Source: Cerioporus squamosus (lineage: Eukaryota > Basidiomycota > Agaricomycetes > Polyporales > Polyporaceae). Taken from it: a DNA stretch of 64,000 bases. The stretch spans positions 35,484 through 99,483 of the forward strand of contig JABYQS010000143.1 of the NCBI GenBank assembly GCA_022592435.1. Direction: 5' to 3'. The translations under genes were made by a program, and so were the position numbers. A model generated the notes under the pieces. The model saw nothing but the letters and a program-made list of their open reading frames with translations, did no database searches and was not told the origin of the DNA. Numbering within the stretch: position 1 is the first letter of the stretch; each line of letters begins with the position of its first letter. Below, piece by piece: positions 47,674 through 57,589 of the stretch.

Positions 47674-50600
47674 CAGGTCATCGATGCAATCCTGTGCAAG
47701 CACAGTGTCGGCATCGAAGATTGCCTCTTCCGGCTCCGGTCGGGCCTCGATCTCGGAGTCGGTGCCCTCTTGGGAAGTCACATTGACCCAGTACAGCGAC
47801 TGGGTCACTGGTACTCCGGACAGACGTTCGGCGATCCGGACGGCCTCGCTCGTGTTGGTACTGAAGCGTCCTTCTGAAGCTAGCGGTGTGCGCCACCGCG
47901 TCTGAAGGAGTAAAAGCTCCGCCTTTCTCTGTTCCAGCAGAAAGGCTATTGCGGAATCTGATCCGTCGACGTGAAGGTCATTAGCATGGCACGCAGACTG
48001 TCTCAATCCTACTGGGAGGAAGCTTACATTGAGGCGTGCGGATGGCGAGTTCAACTGCTGCAAGCTCCCGCCCATACCAGCGGCATAAGTTGTCTGCTTC
48101 GTTTCCGAGTCGTCTCCGCTCTTCCAGACACCGATCTTGAGTCAGCATGGCGCGGATACCTTGCCGGACTTGCGCGTCCTCGAGCCAACGTGGTATGGGA
48201 GCATTGGAGACCTGGGCAATCCAAACGTCGGTCAGGAGGCTGGGGTCCTCGCGCAGGGCCCCGAGCTCTGTGGGAAGGTGGGTTGGCAATGGAATATTCC
48301 ATCGCTTCCGATACTTCTGTTTGAGCGCATCACAGTAACCATTGAACTTGCGGATGGCGGTCTTCAAAGCGGGGGTACGTTTAGCGATAGCCTTACGGGT
48401 CTGCTGGTGGAGCTTGGTGCCTGAGAAATCGAACAGTCAGTGCAGTATTCGCGAAATAATGCACAAGGAGGCGGCGTACCCAGTGCCTGGTCACGACCGC
48501 CCGCAGCTCTGTCCAGTTTGTCCCACTCAAAGAAGCTCCCGATCGCCCGCTTCCGGATGTTGATCTTGAGGTCGCGTGCCATCATCAAGATCCGGATGAA
48601 GTCGATAGGAAGACCGTCAAGCTCTGGAAAGCCTGCCGGCACGTTCAAGGAGGCGTACAGTCTCTCGACACGTTCAACAGTTCGTGAGTGAGATCGGTGC
48701 AGACTGGCCAAGCACTCCATCGCCTCCGCATTGCTGTCATTCTGAGGGATCGCATCTCCCACGGAGGCGAGAGACTTCTGGATGGAATCCAGCTCAGCCT
48801 GGAGGTTGATGACCGTGTCGAGCTCCCTCTTCAGGCGTGCAGGAGCATCTGTTATTTTCAATGAGTGAATGCGAGGCCGGGTCAAGTGATCTCTTACGGT
48901 TTCGTACGGAGAGTTGGGCGTTTCGCTGCAGCTCCCATTGGTTACGCAGCTCTGGTATGGACACACCGACTTCTCGGAGTTCCTGCTTGGCTTTGATGGT
49001 GCGAGCCTCTACTCCATTCCTGAGTCGTGTGCGGATCCATCGTCCAAGGTCCTCACGCGCAATGGCGTTCACTGAGTCTGCGTGACGGTCAAGGTACCAT
49101 ATACGACGAGCTCGCTACATGGAGCGGTCAGGACATGAAACCCAGCGAAGAGAGCCCGACGTACCCCCGAAGTTCGTGTTACTCCAATAAGCTTGCGGAA
49201 CTTTGACCAGATCCGCTCCGTACCTTCTCCCTCTGTCAGACCCAGTCCTTCTCGTAGTCGTGGGTTGTAGACTAGTTGACAGGCCCACTGATGACCGTAG
49301 GCATGCATCACTGAAGTTGCAAAGACGAGCCGCTCAGTGATGCTCCGAGGGAGGATGTCGTACTGTATATTGTATCAGTGATTCCATCCCATAGGGCGCA
49401 TAGACGTTCACTCACCAGTTGCAGGCTGCGATCTACTACGCATCCGATGTCGTAGAAGACAGCGACGGTTGTCTCCGTTGGCACCAAAGTCATGAAGTGT
49501 TCGATAAGCGCGATACCGTACTTCTGTTGCTCGCCAGGGGTATCCACGTTTGCAAGGAAGAGTACGATGTCGTGTCGACAGACGAGGGCCATCAGACCAG
49601 TATCGTCGAACTTCGCGCCGTGTGTCTTGTGCTTCTTCTCGTCAGCGGCTTCGAACGATTTCTCGCATTCATCAAGCGCAGCCTCTGGAACGGCGCTCTT
49701 GTGTTCTCGAGGTCTCACCTTCCGAGCTGCGTCAATGCGAATGCCCACCGCGTCGACCTGTTCCTTCGAGATGAAGTACTTCGGTTGATGAAACCATGGA
49801 CTGTCTCCTGCGGCGATGTTGTGACGCTGACTGAATGTAGCATCAATAGCGACATGCACGTCTCCACCCTCCCTGCGCGTAGATATGAGTAGCGTGATCT
49901 CAATTTACTCAGGTTTGTATAGCTCACTGATTGAATGCTCGCCCAAACCTGGTACCACCGAAACATGCCGGACATCTCTTCTGAAGTATCCTGTGACACT
50001 GTCCAGAGGTCAACTGACCGTTCGCCCGGGTCGTCCCGTTATTGACCCCACTCTGCTCATGCTCGACCGTCAGATGGTGTGTTTCGATGCGTCAACACAG
50101 ATCAATACTCACCTGTGGATCCGTCACCAGACGCGGCGCCGGATGTTCTGCGGTACCCTCTTCCAGACGTCCGGTAGTAGCACCGCGCTGACCTTCTGCA
50201 GGTGGTACGTCCGGACCGCCCGCATCACGTCTGGCCGTAGCACTGCAGCGGCCTTCGCCAGATAGTACGCCCGGACCTCCTGCATCCCGTCCGGTCGCTT
50301 CTCTGTCAGGTTGTTCGACAGATTGTCCAGCTTGTGCACCGGTCAGACATCCGTCCGCACTGACATCGGGACACCAATGCTCACCTTCATATAGGCGAGG
50401 TGTCGGAGTTCCTCCTTGGGTGAGATCGTCAGGACGGTCTTGATAGTCTAGCAAAGAGGAGGATTAGCGTGAGCGGGCATTTGATAGTAAGCATACTACA
50501 CGGTCTTACCCATCTGCACGTCGGAGGCCTCGTCCTGAGGCGCAGACTGTATGCGTTTAACGCACTCATCCATTGCGCGATCAAGTAGCTTTTCTGCATG

Positions 50601-51621
50601 ATTGCGGAGGCAGTCGTACCACTGTATGGCGTACCCTAGCCCACGTCGGAATGGGTCTTGCATTGGCTCTCCCTGCGCAGTGAAAGCGCTGAGTGTTAGT
50701 TGGACAGAAGCATGTCAAGCACTACTGCACACCTTCTCATTCAGAATAGAGAATCCACGCCGTTGGTAAAGTGTCTTCAAGGCCCCCGCAAGGGCGGTTA
50801 TAGCGGCGGCTGATCGCTCGAACAGAGCGAAGTAGAAGTCGAGGAGATCAATGGAGATCGCTACGCGGGGCTGCGATGGAGCGGTGGGAAATAGACCGTT
50901 TCGTACGAGGGTATTGGGCAGGGGCGTGCATTTACAATACTGAACTTCATAGGTGACGAGGTCTGCGAGATTCATACTCACTTCAATACCGCTTGAGGCC
51001 TCGATAACAAATACACTCACGATCATAATACAGGCATTGTAGCGTTGCACTATCTGGCCTGCATCCGGCCTGACATACCAGAATAAACTGTGGGGACTGC
51101 CATCCAGTGCGTCCATGAATAAACCGGACGTAGTGAAGGAAGTCGCGTATCAGCGACGGTACGAGGGCTAGCCAGTTTGCGTAGAGTCGCTGAGATGGTT
51201 CGTCGGGTACCAATCTACGGACGCGCTTTGCGGGATGAGCATCCACAGCAGGATCTGGCTGGGAATCAAGGATCGCTGGCTCCATCGAAATGTCCGGTCC
51301 ACTTTCGTCTACGTCCATTGCTTCAGATCCTTCGTCCTGGGCCGCCGTTTCCTTGGACGTTCCAGCGGCATTTGACGCCTCATCCTCATCGGAACTTTCC
51401 AGTAGTGTAGCTAGCTGTAACTCTAGTTGCTGACGGCGTAGTAGGGCATCCGAGCGAATAACGAGAGCAGAGTCCTTGCGAGGAGCGCGCTTCTTCTGAG
51501 GAGTGGCAAAGTGAGCTCCCACTGGTTGCTGAGAGCGAGCGGGTGGCCGTGGAGGCGGAGTCCGAGGCGGTGGTAGGGTCTCTGATGGATCCATGGTGGA
51601 CCAAGGAGTAGTAGCATTCAT
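46364..51621 (-). CDS. KDZ transposase continuing into a Ulp1/C48 protease
   Basis: The gene starts at 51621 or 51594 (MDPSETL) and ends at TGA 46364. An acidic, proline-rich N-terminus leads to a cysteine cluster (CQAGC, LQCLYYD, VQYCKC) of the CxC type found in KDZ transposases. Then come NGLFPTAPSQPR, YAIQWYDCL and RCPACFGGT. The catalytic core has HVAIDATFSQRH near 49855, DDTGLMALVCRHDI, NVDTPGEQQKYG, YDIGCV, MHAYGHQWACQLVYNPRL and GLTEGEGTERIW. A helical C-terminal region follows (YASLNVPAGFPEL, RKRAIGSFFEWDKLDRA, NEADNLCRWYGRELAAVELA). A poly-aspartate linker leads to a Ulp1-like cysteine protease with His at 46841 (PDHWVLAVVY), Asp at 46790 (YFDSF) and Cys near 46497 (NWYDCGVW). Transposition and desumoylation roles are inferred from families. 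Whether both halves form one protein depends on an intron near 47490. Confidence 0.82.
47622..47673 (-). repeat. GTC/GAC microsatellite encoding poly-aspartate
   Basis: A run of GTC triplets (GAC on the coding strand) between the transposase C-terminus and the Ulp1 domain. It encodes a run of ten aspartates plus neighbouring acidic residues. It probably acts as a flexible linker and is liable to length change. Confidence 0.9.
50110..50330 (-). repeat. 66-bp (22-residue) repeat inside the transposase gene
   Basis: Two and a half units on the minus strand share GTCCGG(G/A)CGTAC(T/C)A(T/C)CTG and (T/A)C(G/C)GGACGT. They encode PDGMQEVRAYYLAKAAAVLR, PDVMRAVRTYHLQKVSAVLL and PDVWKRVP. The repeat lies between YAIQWYDCL and the RCPACFGG motif. 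It may be an inserted exon segment or part of a retained intron, since an in-frame TGA occurs on its 5' side in one reading. Confidence 0.7.
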
Positions 51622-51820
51622 CGAGAGGAAATGCGGGTCGCTGGACCGCGAGCGGAAAGCCAGGCGCCTATGCCCTGCCCGCACCAGCGCGGCGGCGTCT
51701 ATCAGTGGGAGGAACCCTATCTTGGCATCCTTCCTACCAACCTAGCTGAGGACGTCCTCCAGTGCGTCTTCCACAACGTCTGCCAGCTTGCTTGAGATTC
51801 GTACTTCCGATTCATGTATC

Positions 51821-51830
51821 TATTTATAGA
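51821..51830 (-). promoter_or_regulatory. TATA box of the KDZ transposase gene
   Basis: TCTATAAATA on the minus strand lies about 100 bp inside the right end of the element and about 200 bp upstream of the transposase start codon. The matching position at the left end also carries a TATA-like motif. Confidence 0.55.
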
Positions 51831-51852
51831 TTGGGTACACTAAACGCTCGAG

Positions 51853-51927
51853 AGGTGGGTCCTCTCAGGAGTATTTCCCATGTACAAGAAATCGACCTGA
51901 GAGGTCGTGTCAGCCCCTGCCCTAGGT
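51853..51927 (-). repeat. Right terminal inverted repeat with internal hairpin
   Basis: Reverse complement of the left terminal repeat at about 80 percent identity by eye. The hairpin stem here is CCTCTCAG/CTGAGAGG around a 28-nt loop, compared with CCCCTCAG/CTGAGGGG on the left. One base pair is changed on both sides of the stem, so pairing is kept. Confidence 0.82.
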
Positions 51928-51937
51928 GCGAGGAGGC
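51928..51937 (+). repeat. Target-site duplication candidate, right
   Basis: GCGAGGAGGC, identical to 36736-36745 at the other end of the KDZ element. DNA to the right (51938 onward) should therefore be the original upstream flank of the ICMT-family gene before insertion. Confidence 0.75.
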
Positions 51938-54228
51938 CGTTGCTTGAGTCAGAGCAGAGGGTAGAAGGTCGCATTGGCAACATCCTCAGAGTTTTGCGTG
52001 TCCTCGGATTATAAGAACCGGGTTCCTGTTAGGCGTTGAGCTAGAAAGCCGGCACTAGGCATCGGTAGAGGATTCGATCAATGGCGCACAATGTGCCATC
52101 ATGGCAGCCTCATGCCGGCATCTGTGGGCGTGTCGAGCATTCTCTCAGTGTGTCAGCCACATCCCCTTTGGAATAAAGCGGGAAATCGGCGAGATAGAGG
52201 CAATGCGAGTGAGAGTAGAGGTGTAAGGCTGTTGATCACGGGGTCGCTGACGCGCCGAACGGTCGCGGGAATTTGGCAAGAGCGCTTAGTTCTTCCTCGC
52301 AGCGGCGGCCAAGATCGGGGTGACCGTGCTTGGTATGCGTTATTCTTCTCCTCACGCCAGTTCGAATCGTGACTTGAGATAATCTGGACCACCTCGCTCA
52401 GTTACCTGCTATGAACAAGGTGAACATCACGAAGACCTTGTAAGATGATCCCATGCAGCCTGAGCTCACATCGAACCGCTTTCTATTGCCGGAACGGCAA
52501 GTTCCAACTTCCCAGAACCTAGGACCTGCCGCCAGCAACGCTTCACGCACTCCTGTCTAAGCTACGTACCTGAAAGAGTGGGGGAAGAAGCTAGAGTACG
52601 CTACGTGGGACTAAGTGAGAGTTTATGCCGTCAAGTAGGTGAGCTTAACCCGCCGCCTTACACTCCTGGGAGCGAAATAATCCAGTGCTGATACAGGAGT
52701 GCGTGCCACAGGAACCACAGCTTGAAGCCACGGTCTAGGTCCAACACCTTTATCAAGGCTACTCACGCTTCCTCGCATGATGACAGGCTTGGCTATGGCG
52801 TCAGCCTCGGTCGGCGGCGTTGTCTAACCGAGCCTGTGTGACTCTGATCGCTTCTCCCGTGAAGTTCATAGATCTCAAGCCTCATGGAGCGTGCCGCTTG
52901 GTCGGATCGATGCTTGGGCATTTGCATTCCCCCAAGTTCAACTGACGTTCATGTCCGGACGCTGGGAGGTCTCGAGATTCCGCTGCGGTCTCCGGTTGCA
53001 GTTCCCGGGTCGTTCACGGCTTAAGAGACGAGGTACTGACTGAAACTCATTTGTTGCTGGAGCTGTAGCTGGGCAGGGCCCTCACGCGCCTCCGAACGCA
53101 AACACCGTCGAAACAATATAGCACACCGGGAGAACGTACACGGCACATTACTTCCCCGTCAATTGTTAGTGAACAACTCACGCAGGCTCTGACGTTGAGT
53201 CTGAGGCGTGAGCAGAGGTAAGTGTCGTTTTTATCGGGGTATTGATATCTGTCTGACTTATCTCATCGCCAAGAATTCAGAAGCAGAGAGACAAGCGCTC
53301 ATGAGGTGGCTCTGACTTCCGGGTCTGAAGCTACGCCGAAGAAGAAGGGTGAATTCCGATACTTCCGTGAGGCTGAGTGTCTATTGCTATCTGATGTCCG
53401 GTAGGAAGCTGACGCATGGTGATGCCTATGCAGATTTCACCCAGAAGCGATGTATCGTGAGAACAGTACCGCTCAAGCTGATGGATGTCGCCGAGGCAGC
53501 CTGGCGTTCTGTATTGATGAACCTGTGAGTTCGTATCTTATCAAGTTCGAGCTGGTATATATACGCCGGGCGATCCCTGCTCACAGTGGCATATCTTCGT
53601 GTACCTTAGGCCTTCGTCCCGCGGGCATCCATCATGCATGCCGCGGACGTGCTAGCATCATCAGGACTGCTCCGAGAGTGTTGTCTAGGGTTGCTGGACG
53701 ACGCTCTCGAAGCTGTCTTGGTGAAGACAGCCGTGGGGAATCAAGGGAAATCTAGAAGGTCTAATGAAAAGAGCCTAGCTAGCTGACTTGCTACCTGCGA
53801 ATACGCCGCCCGCGGAGTACTCAATTTGCAGGAGTACGCTGTACGAGAGTCTCTGTACCTTCAGTGACGTCGGAGGAGAGACACCGAGTGAGTGAGACGC
53901 CACGAACCGCGAGCGAGACGCGTCTTGACGCTTGAGGTGACGCAACACGACTAGAGGCAGAGCTTCTCACTCGGTAATTGATGAGCTCCGTTGCTCTATT
54001 GAATACGATCAAGTGTGAATGACTTCGCCGCCGGCGCAGTATGCATGGGTTCTCCGAGTCGTGACTGAAGGATCCGACTGAGTCGAGTCCGAAGCAGAGA
54101 GCTTCCAGATTAGCAGCCGGGACAGCGGCCACGTACCAGTAGTCTCGAGCGTCGTACATGATTCCATCGCTCCTATCGTATCGTGTTGCGACCAGAGTGT
54201 TCATAGGATAGTGCGTAGTCACTACCAC
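51938..54228. other. Gene-poor stretch right of the KDZ element
   Basis: About 2.3 kb without a supported gene. A plus-strand region near 53280-53530 reads in pieces like coding sequence (KKKGEFRYFREAECLLLSDV, then KRCIVRTVPLKLMDVAEAAW across a plausible break), so a small or decayed gene of unknown family may lie here. A 135-residue minus-strand frame (53821-54228) directly follows the stop of B2 and is unassigned. Confidence 0.4.
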
Positions 54229-56230
54229 TCATGGAAGCTCTCCCCCTTTCATCTCATGCGTGACCTTCATGTCGAAGTCCTGAGGGTCTTCTTCAGCGAT
54301 GTTTGTTCCTCCGTCGTCCGCATGGACGATGGTCTGTCTGGTAACCTCGATCTGGTAGAAGAATACCATGGTTGTTAGGACGAGTCATCCAAGGTACACG
54401 ACGTATGTGATACGCACGACAGGACCATGTGCCGTTGGCAGCGAGAATTGAATATTGCGACTGCCGGAAGAGTTGAACATCCGGGTCTTGCTAACGAGTG
54501 TGCTCCGAATATGCGAACGCGCGTTGAGGGACCCCAAGAACGAGTTCGCGTATACTGCGTTTCAGACTGTCAGACATGTCTCGCTCGTCCCGAGAAGATA
54601 GGGAACTCGGACACACGCTTAGTTTGTATTGCGAAGAATCCGAGGAAAATGAGGCTGTCTTTCTTACAAGCAAACTGTGGCGAGGTTCAGGTGGACGCCA
54701 GATCTTCTCAGAGTAAAGGGATCCTGCATACCATGATGACGCAAGCCATTGATGCTGTCCTGTAGTCGAACAGTCGTCAGCGTGCGGTCGACGTTGCTGT
54801 TCATGCGTCTTACCCTGTGAGTGCCCCGGTGTTGACCGTGTACAAGAGGATCTTGTTGACCATGTTGTTCGATTGTTGCCTGCGCTGATCGTCTATCACT
54901 GCGTCACTCGGGTTGGGGAGATGCACTGACTGATAGAAGCTTCCCGTCTCCCAGAGGCTACCTCTTTTCAGATAGAACGTGAGGGTCAACGCCACGAGAA
55001 TGTCGACAAGGGCGGCACAGCCAAGACCTCCGCTGACCGTGGTCTGCAGGTTCTTCTGTCATTGTACTTAGCGCAACGTGGGGAGGGAGGACTCACTAGT
55101 CCGCTTGCCAAGTTGCGAAGCCTCACCCAGTCAGGGATCATATATGAGAGTGCGGTTGATCCTGTCAGAACGAGTCAAACACGATAATAAGCAAATGGAG
55201 CCTTTTGTCACGCATACCTATACCGAACCCTGAAGAGACACGCATAGTGCTTGTCAGCGGGCACGAGAAGCATCGTTGATCGATCTCTACGAACCTATTC
55301 GGGCCAGAGTGAAGATCACCTGCAGTACAGACCCATGAACCATCAAGCTACACCAAGAGAGAGATGCGCACGATGGTGACCGTCCACGCTACTGCCTTGC
55401 CACTGACTAAATTCGAGTTTCAGCGAGCTTCCAACTGTATAGCGCGGAAGATTACGAACCTATCCACACTCTCCATATGTAGTAGCTATCGTGTGATCCT
55501 TAGTACATTCCCAGAAACGATCTGCTCTCAAGCGTACCCTTGTACGCACAGACCGACCAAAACCTGTGGTAGGAACCTCATTAGTGAGCACGAGAGCGAA
55601 CATCGCGCGGGAACGTACGCTACACAGCACCGCTGCCTAGTTGTGAGAGCGCGGCCCAGTCAGAACGTGACCATTCTGAGTTAAAAGCGTACTCACTCCA
55701 ACTCCCCTGGACATCAGTAAGACAAAACCCAGTTCTCTGACAATGGGCAAGGTGCGAAGAGCTTACCAATCGACTCGAACGAAGTTCAGAAAATCTCCGA
55801 AGCCAGATACCAGATACCCGTAAATGAACTTGATGCAGAAGGCGGTATGCAACGTCTCCATGAACCTTTATCCGACAGAGAGGAAAGTTGAGAGCACAGC
55901 CGATGTATGTGAGATAAGAAATTCCTGACCAGACCGCGTATACCTACGTCCGACACATGAGTGGTCGTGCGCAATGCAGCGAGTAGAGTGGCACGGAACG
56001 TACTAGCGACTTCAGAAACAGGCCATCCTTGTTGGACTTCTGAGAGTAAATGAAAGTCTGCAAGGTCGTCATCCCGTACAAGCTGGCTTGAGGTTTAGGA
56101 AGGGCACCCATCGCTCGAAGGACTACACTCACATACACGCCACAAAGATCGTGATCAGCAAGCCGCCCATAACATCTTCCGCGGGGTTCTTGGGTTTCGG
56201 AAGAAGGGCGGTGGGTTGTGCGGTGCTCAT
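54229..56230 (-). CDS. DUF6534 membrane protein B2
   Basis: Subfamily B gene read leftwards from an ATG at 56230. Exon 1 carries NPAEDVMGGLLITIFVACM. Then LYGMTTLQTFIYSQKSNKDG, METLHTAFCIKFIYGYLVSG, FGDFLNFVRVDW, VLVGLCVQG, YYIWRVWI, TALSYMIPDWVRLRNL, ALVDILVALTLTFYLKRGS, NNMVNKILLYTVNTGAL, DSLIFLGFFAIQTK and VYANSFLGSLNARSHIRS follow. The last exon reads IEVTRQTIVHADDGG and ends MKGGELP with TGA at 54231-54229. An optional intron after the FYQ codon, as in B1, would shorten one loop by about 20 residues. The gene is a close duplicate of B1, 38 kb away. It is divergent from B3, with 1.36 kb between start codons. It appears intact. Function is unknown. Confidence 0.85.
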
Positions 56231-56715
56231 GACGGTGTTGGTGAGAGGCGGACAGCAGGATAGCGGAGAGCAGCGGGAGACGTCGTCTGCACTCCCCAGC
56301 GTCCCGGGGACCTAAAGATGCGCGACGAAGTCGATGGGCCCTCGATGATAGGAAAACCCACACAAACGCTCACAGCCTAAAAGGGTGAAGACGAACCTTA
56401 CGGAATTGCGCGCGAACGAGCGCATCTGATTTCGACAACAGAAGATGGCTTCGCAAAGGACTGCTAAGGCAGAGAGTTGAGCGTACGGAGGATCATCGAG
56501 GGAAGCCCGAGGTGAGACCGTACTCATCTGTTGCTCTGTGGCCCGCAGCATCCTCAACTGTTCCACTAGAGGACACCGCTTGCCTGCCGCCGGTTCAATC
56601 TGTCAAAAGGAAGACAGTTGAGATCAAGTCTGCGGTGTGGTACTCTGGGCGCCGTCAAGATCACTGGACACCGCCCTTCCGTGATCTCGCGGCTCGACTT
56701 CGGTCAAATTGACAC
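54229..56715. repeat. Segmental duplication, copy 2 (partner near 14655-17150)
   Basis: Gene B2 plus about 480 bases of upstream DNA resemble B1 and its upstream region in the same orientation, introns included. The upstream match ends near GGCTCGACTTCGGTCAAATT at about 56712, against GGCTCGACTTCGGCCAGATT near 17135. Confidence 0.7.
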
Positions 56716-57589
56716 AAGTATGTAGTTCAGTTGAGTTACCGCATCCGGAAGACAGGGATTGCAGGTGGTGATGACTCCAAGCTTGAGCCTTTTAATTTGG
56801 CATCGGCTTGCAGCGCCATGTCGCTACCGTCGCGACGTATGCTCGAGCCAACGAAAAGCCGGCTGAAAAGCAGGATAGTATCGGAGTGGGTGGATGGCCC
56901 CCTAGCGCACATGTGGGGAAGTAGCTTGGATCCATCGAAGGCGTGGATACGTAGATGGCTCTGAGCGGGGTCAGATGTTGAGAAGTGTCGATGCTTGTGA
57001 GATGGAGGAAGTATACCACATCCTCCCAACACGGCCCAAACACGCCGGTCGAGAGTTGAATTCAATTGCAGTTGCATTGAAAGAGATGTAGAAGATGTAG
57101 TATCAGTCTTTCATCGACTTCGTCTGCGAACACTAAGACAGGAGATAAGTCGCCGTTCAAGCAGAAGGGGCGCCTAACCGACATCGGAATCAAGTTGAAT
57201 CCCCGCTCGGGATGTTCCGAAGCGCTTCTCGACGTGCCACTGCCAGCACACGCTCAGACTTCTGCTGTTGCCTCCCATCCATGCCATACTCTTGCAGCGT
57301 CGCCTTGGGATGTGCGAGCGACCAGAAGAGAGAAACACCACCGTTATCGCATCGAAGAGTGACAGGTCATCATATCAGATGCGCGCGCCGAACCACCCAC
57401 AATTCCGTAAATAACCTCGGTTCAATTCACCTATTCGACCCATTTCCAGCGTCTTGCTCAACGCCGCGACGCCCAGCTATCCTTGCGTCGTGATCCCCAG
57501 ACTCACTCGACCTCGTCACAGTGAGAGCACAAAAAGCTCCCGCTCGACATGCTCCGCCCTTCTTCCCTGTCCCCACACCCTTCCGGAAC
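56231..57589. promoter_or_regulatory. Divergent promoter region of B2 and B3
   Basis: About 1.36 kb between two divergent DUF6534 genes. The left 480 bases are shared with the B1 upstream region. Minus-strand frames at 56312-56566 and 56736-57077 have no known motif. The bases just before the B3 start are pyrimidine-rich (CTTCTTCCCTGTCCCC). Confidence 0.45.

Larger units (their letters stand above)
36746..51927. mobile_element. Complete KDZ (Kyakuja-Dileera-Zisupton) DNA transposon, 15.2 kb
   Basis: The ends are inverted copies of each other over about 70 bases. Left ACCCCAGGCAGGGG pairs with right (reverse strand) ACCTAGGGCAGGGG, followed in both by CTCAGGT, TGTACATG, GAAATAC and CCTGAG. 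A 10-bp direct repeat flanks both ends. Inside are a KDZ transposase that continues into a Ulp1-type protease (minus strand, starting about 330 bp from the right end), a small basic protein on the plus strand and a giant repeat-rich protein on the minus strand. The coding parts show no clear stop or frameshift and the flanking repeat is perfect, so the insertion looks recent. Published work on fungal KDZ elements describes association with Ulp1 and other accessory domains. The giant gene as companion is my observation. Confidence 0.85.

Noticed and set aside
36746..51927. A TET/JBP dioxygenase gene inside the KDZ element
   Set aside because: KDZ elements in basidiomycetes are reported near TET/JBP genes, so I looked for the iron-binding HxD..H pattern in a suitable fold context. 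Nothing convincing was found.
52310..52390. A tRNA suggested by AGTTCGAATCG
   Set aside because: The B-box-like bases lack an A box at the right distance and the flanks do not pair.
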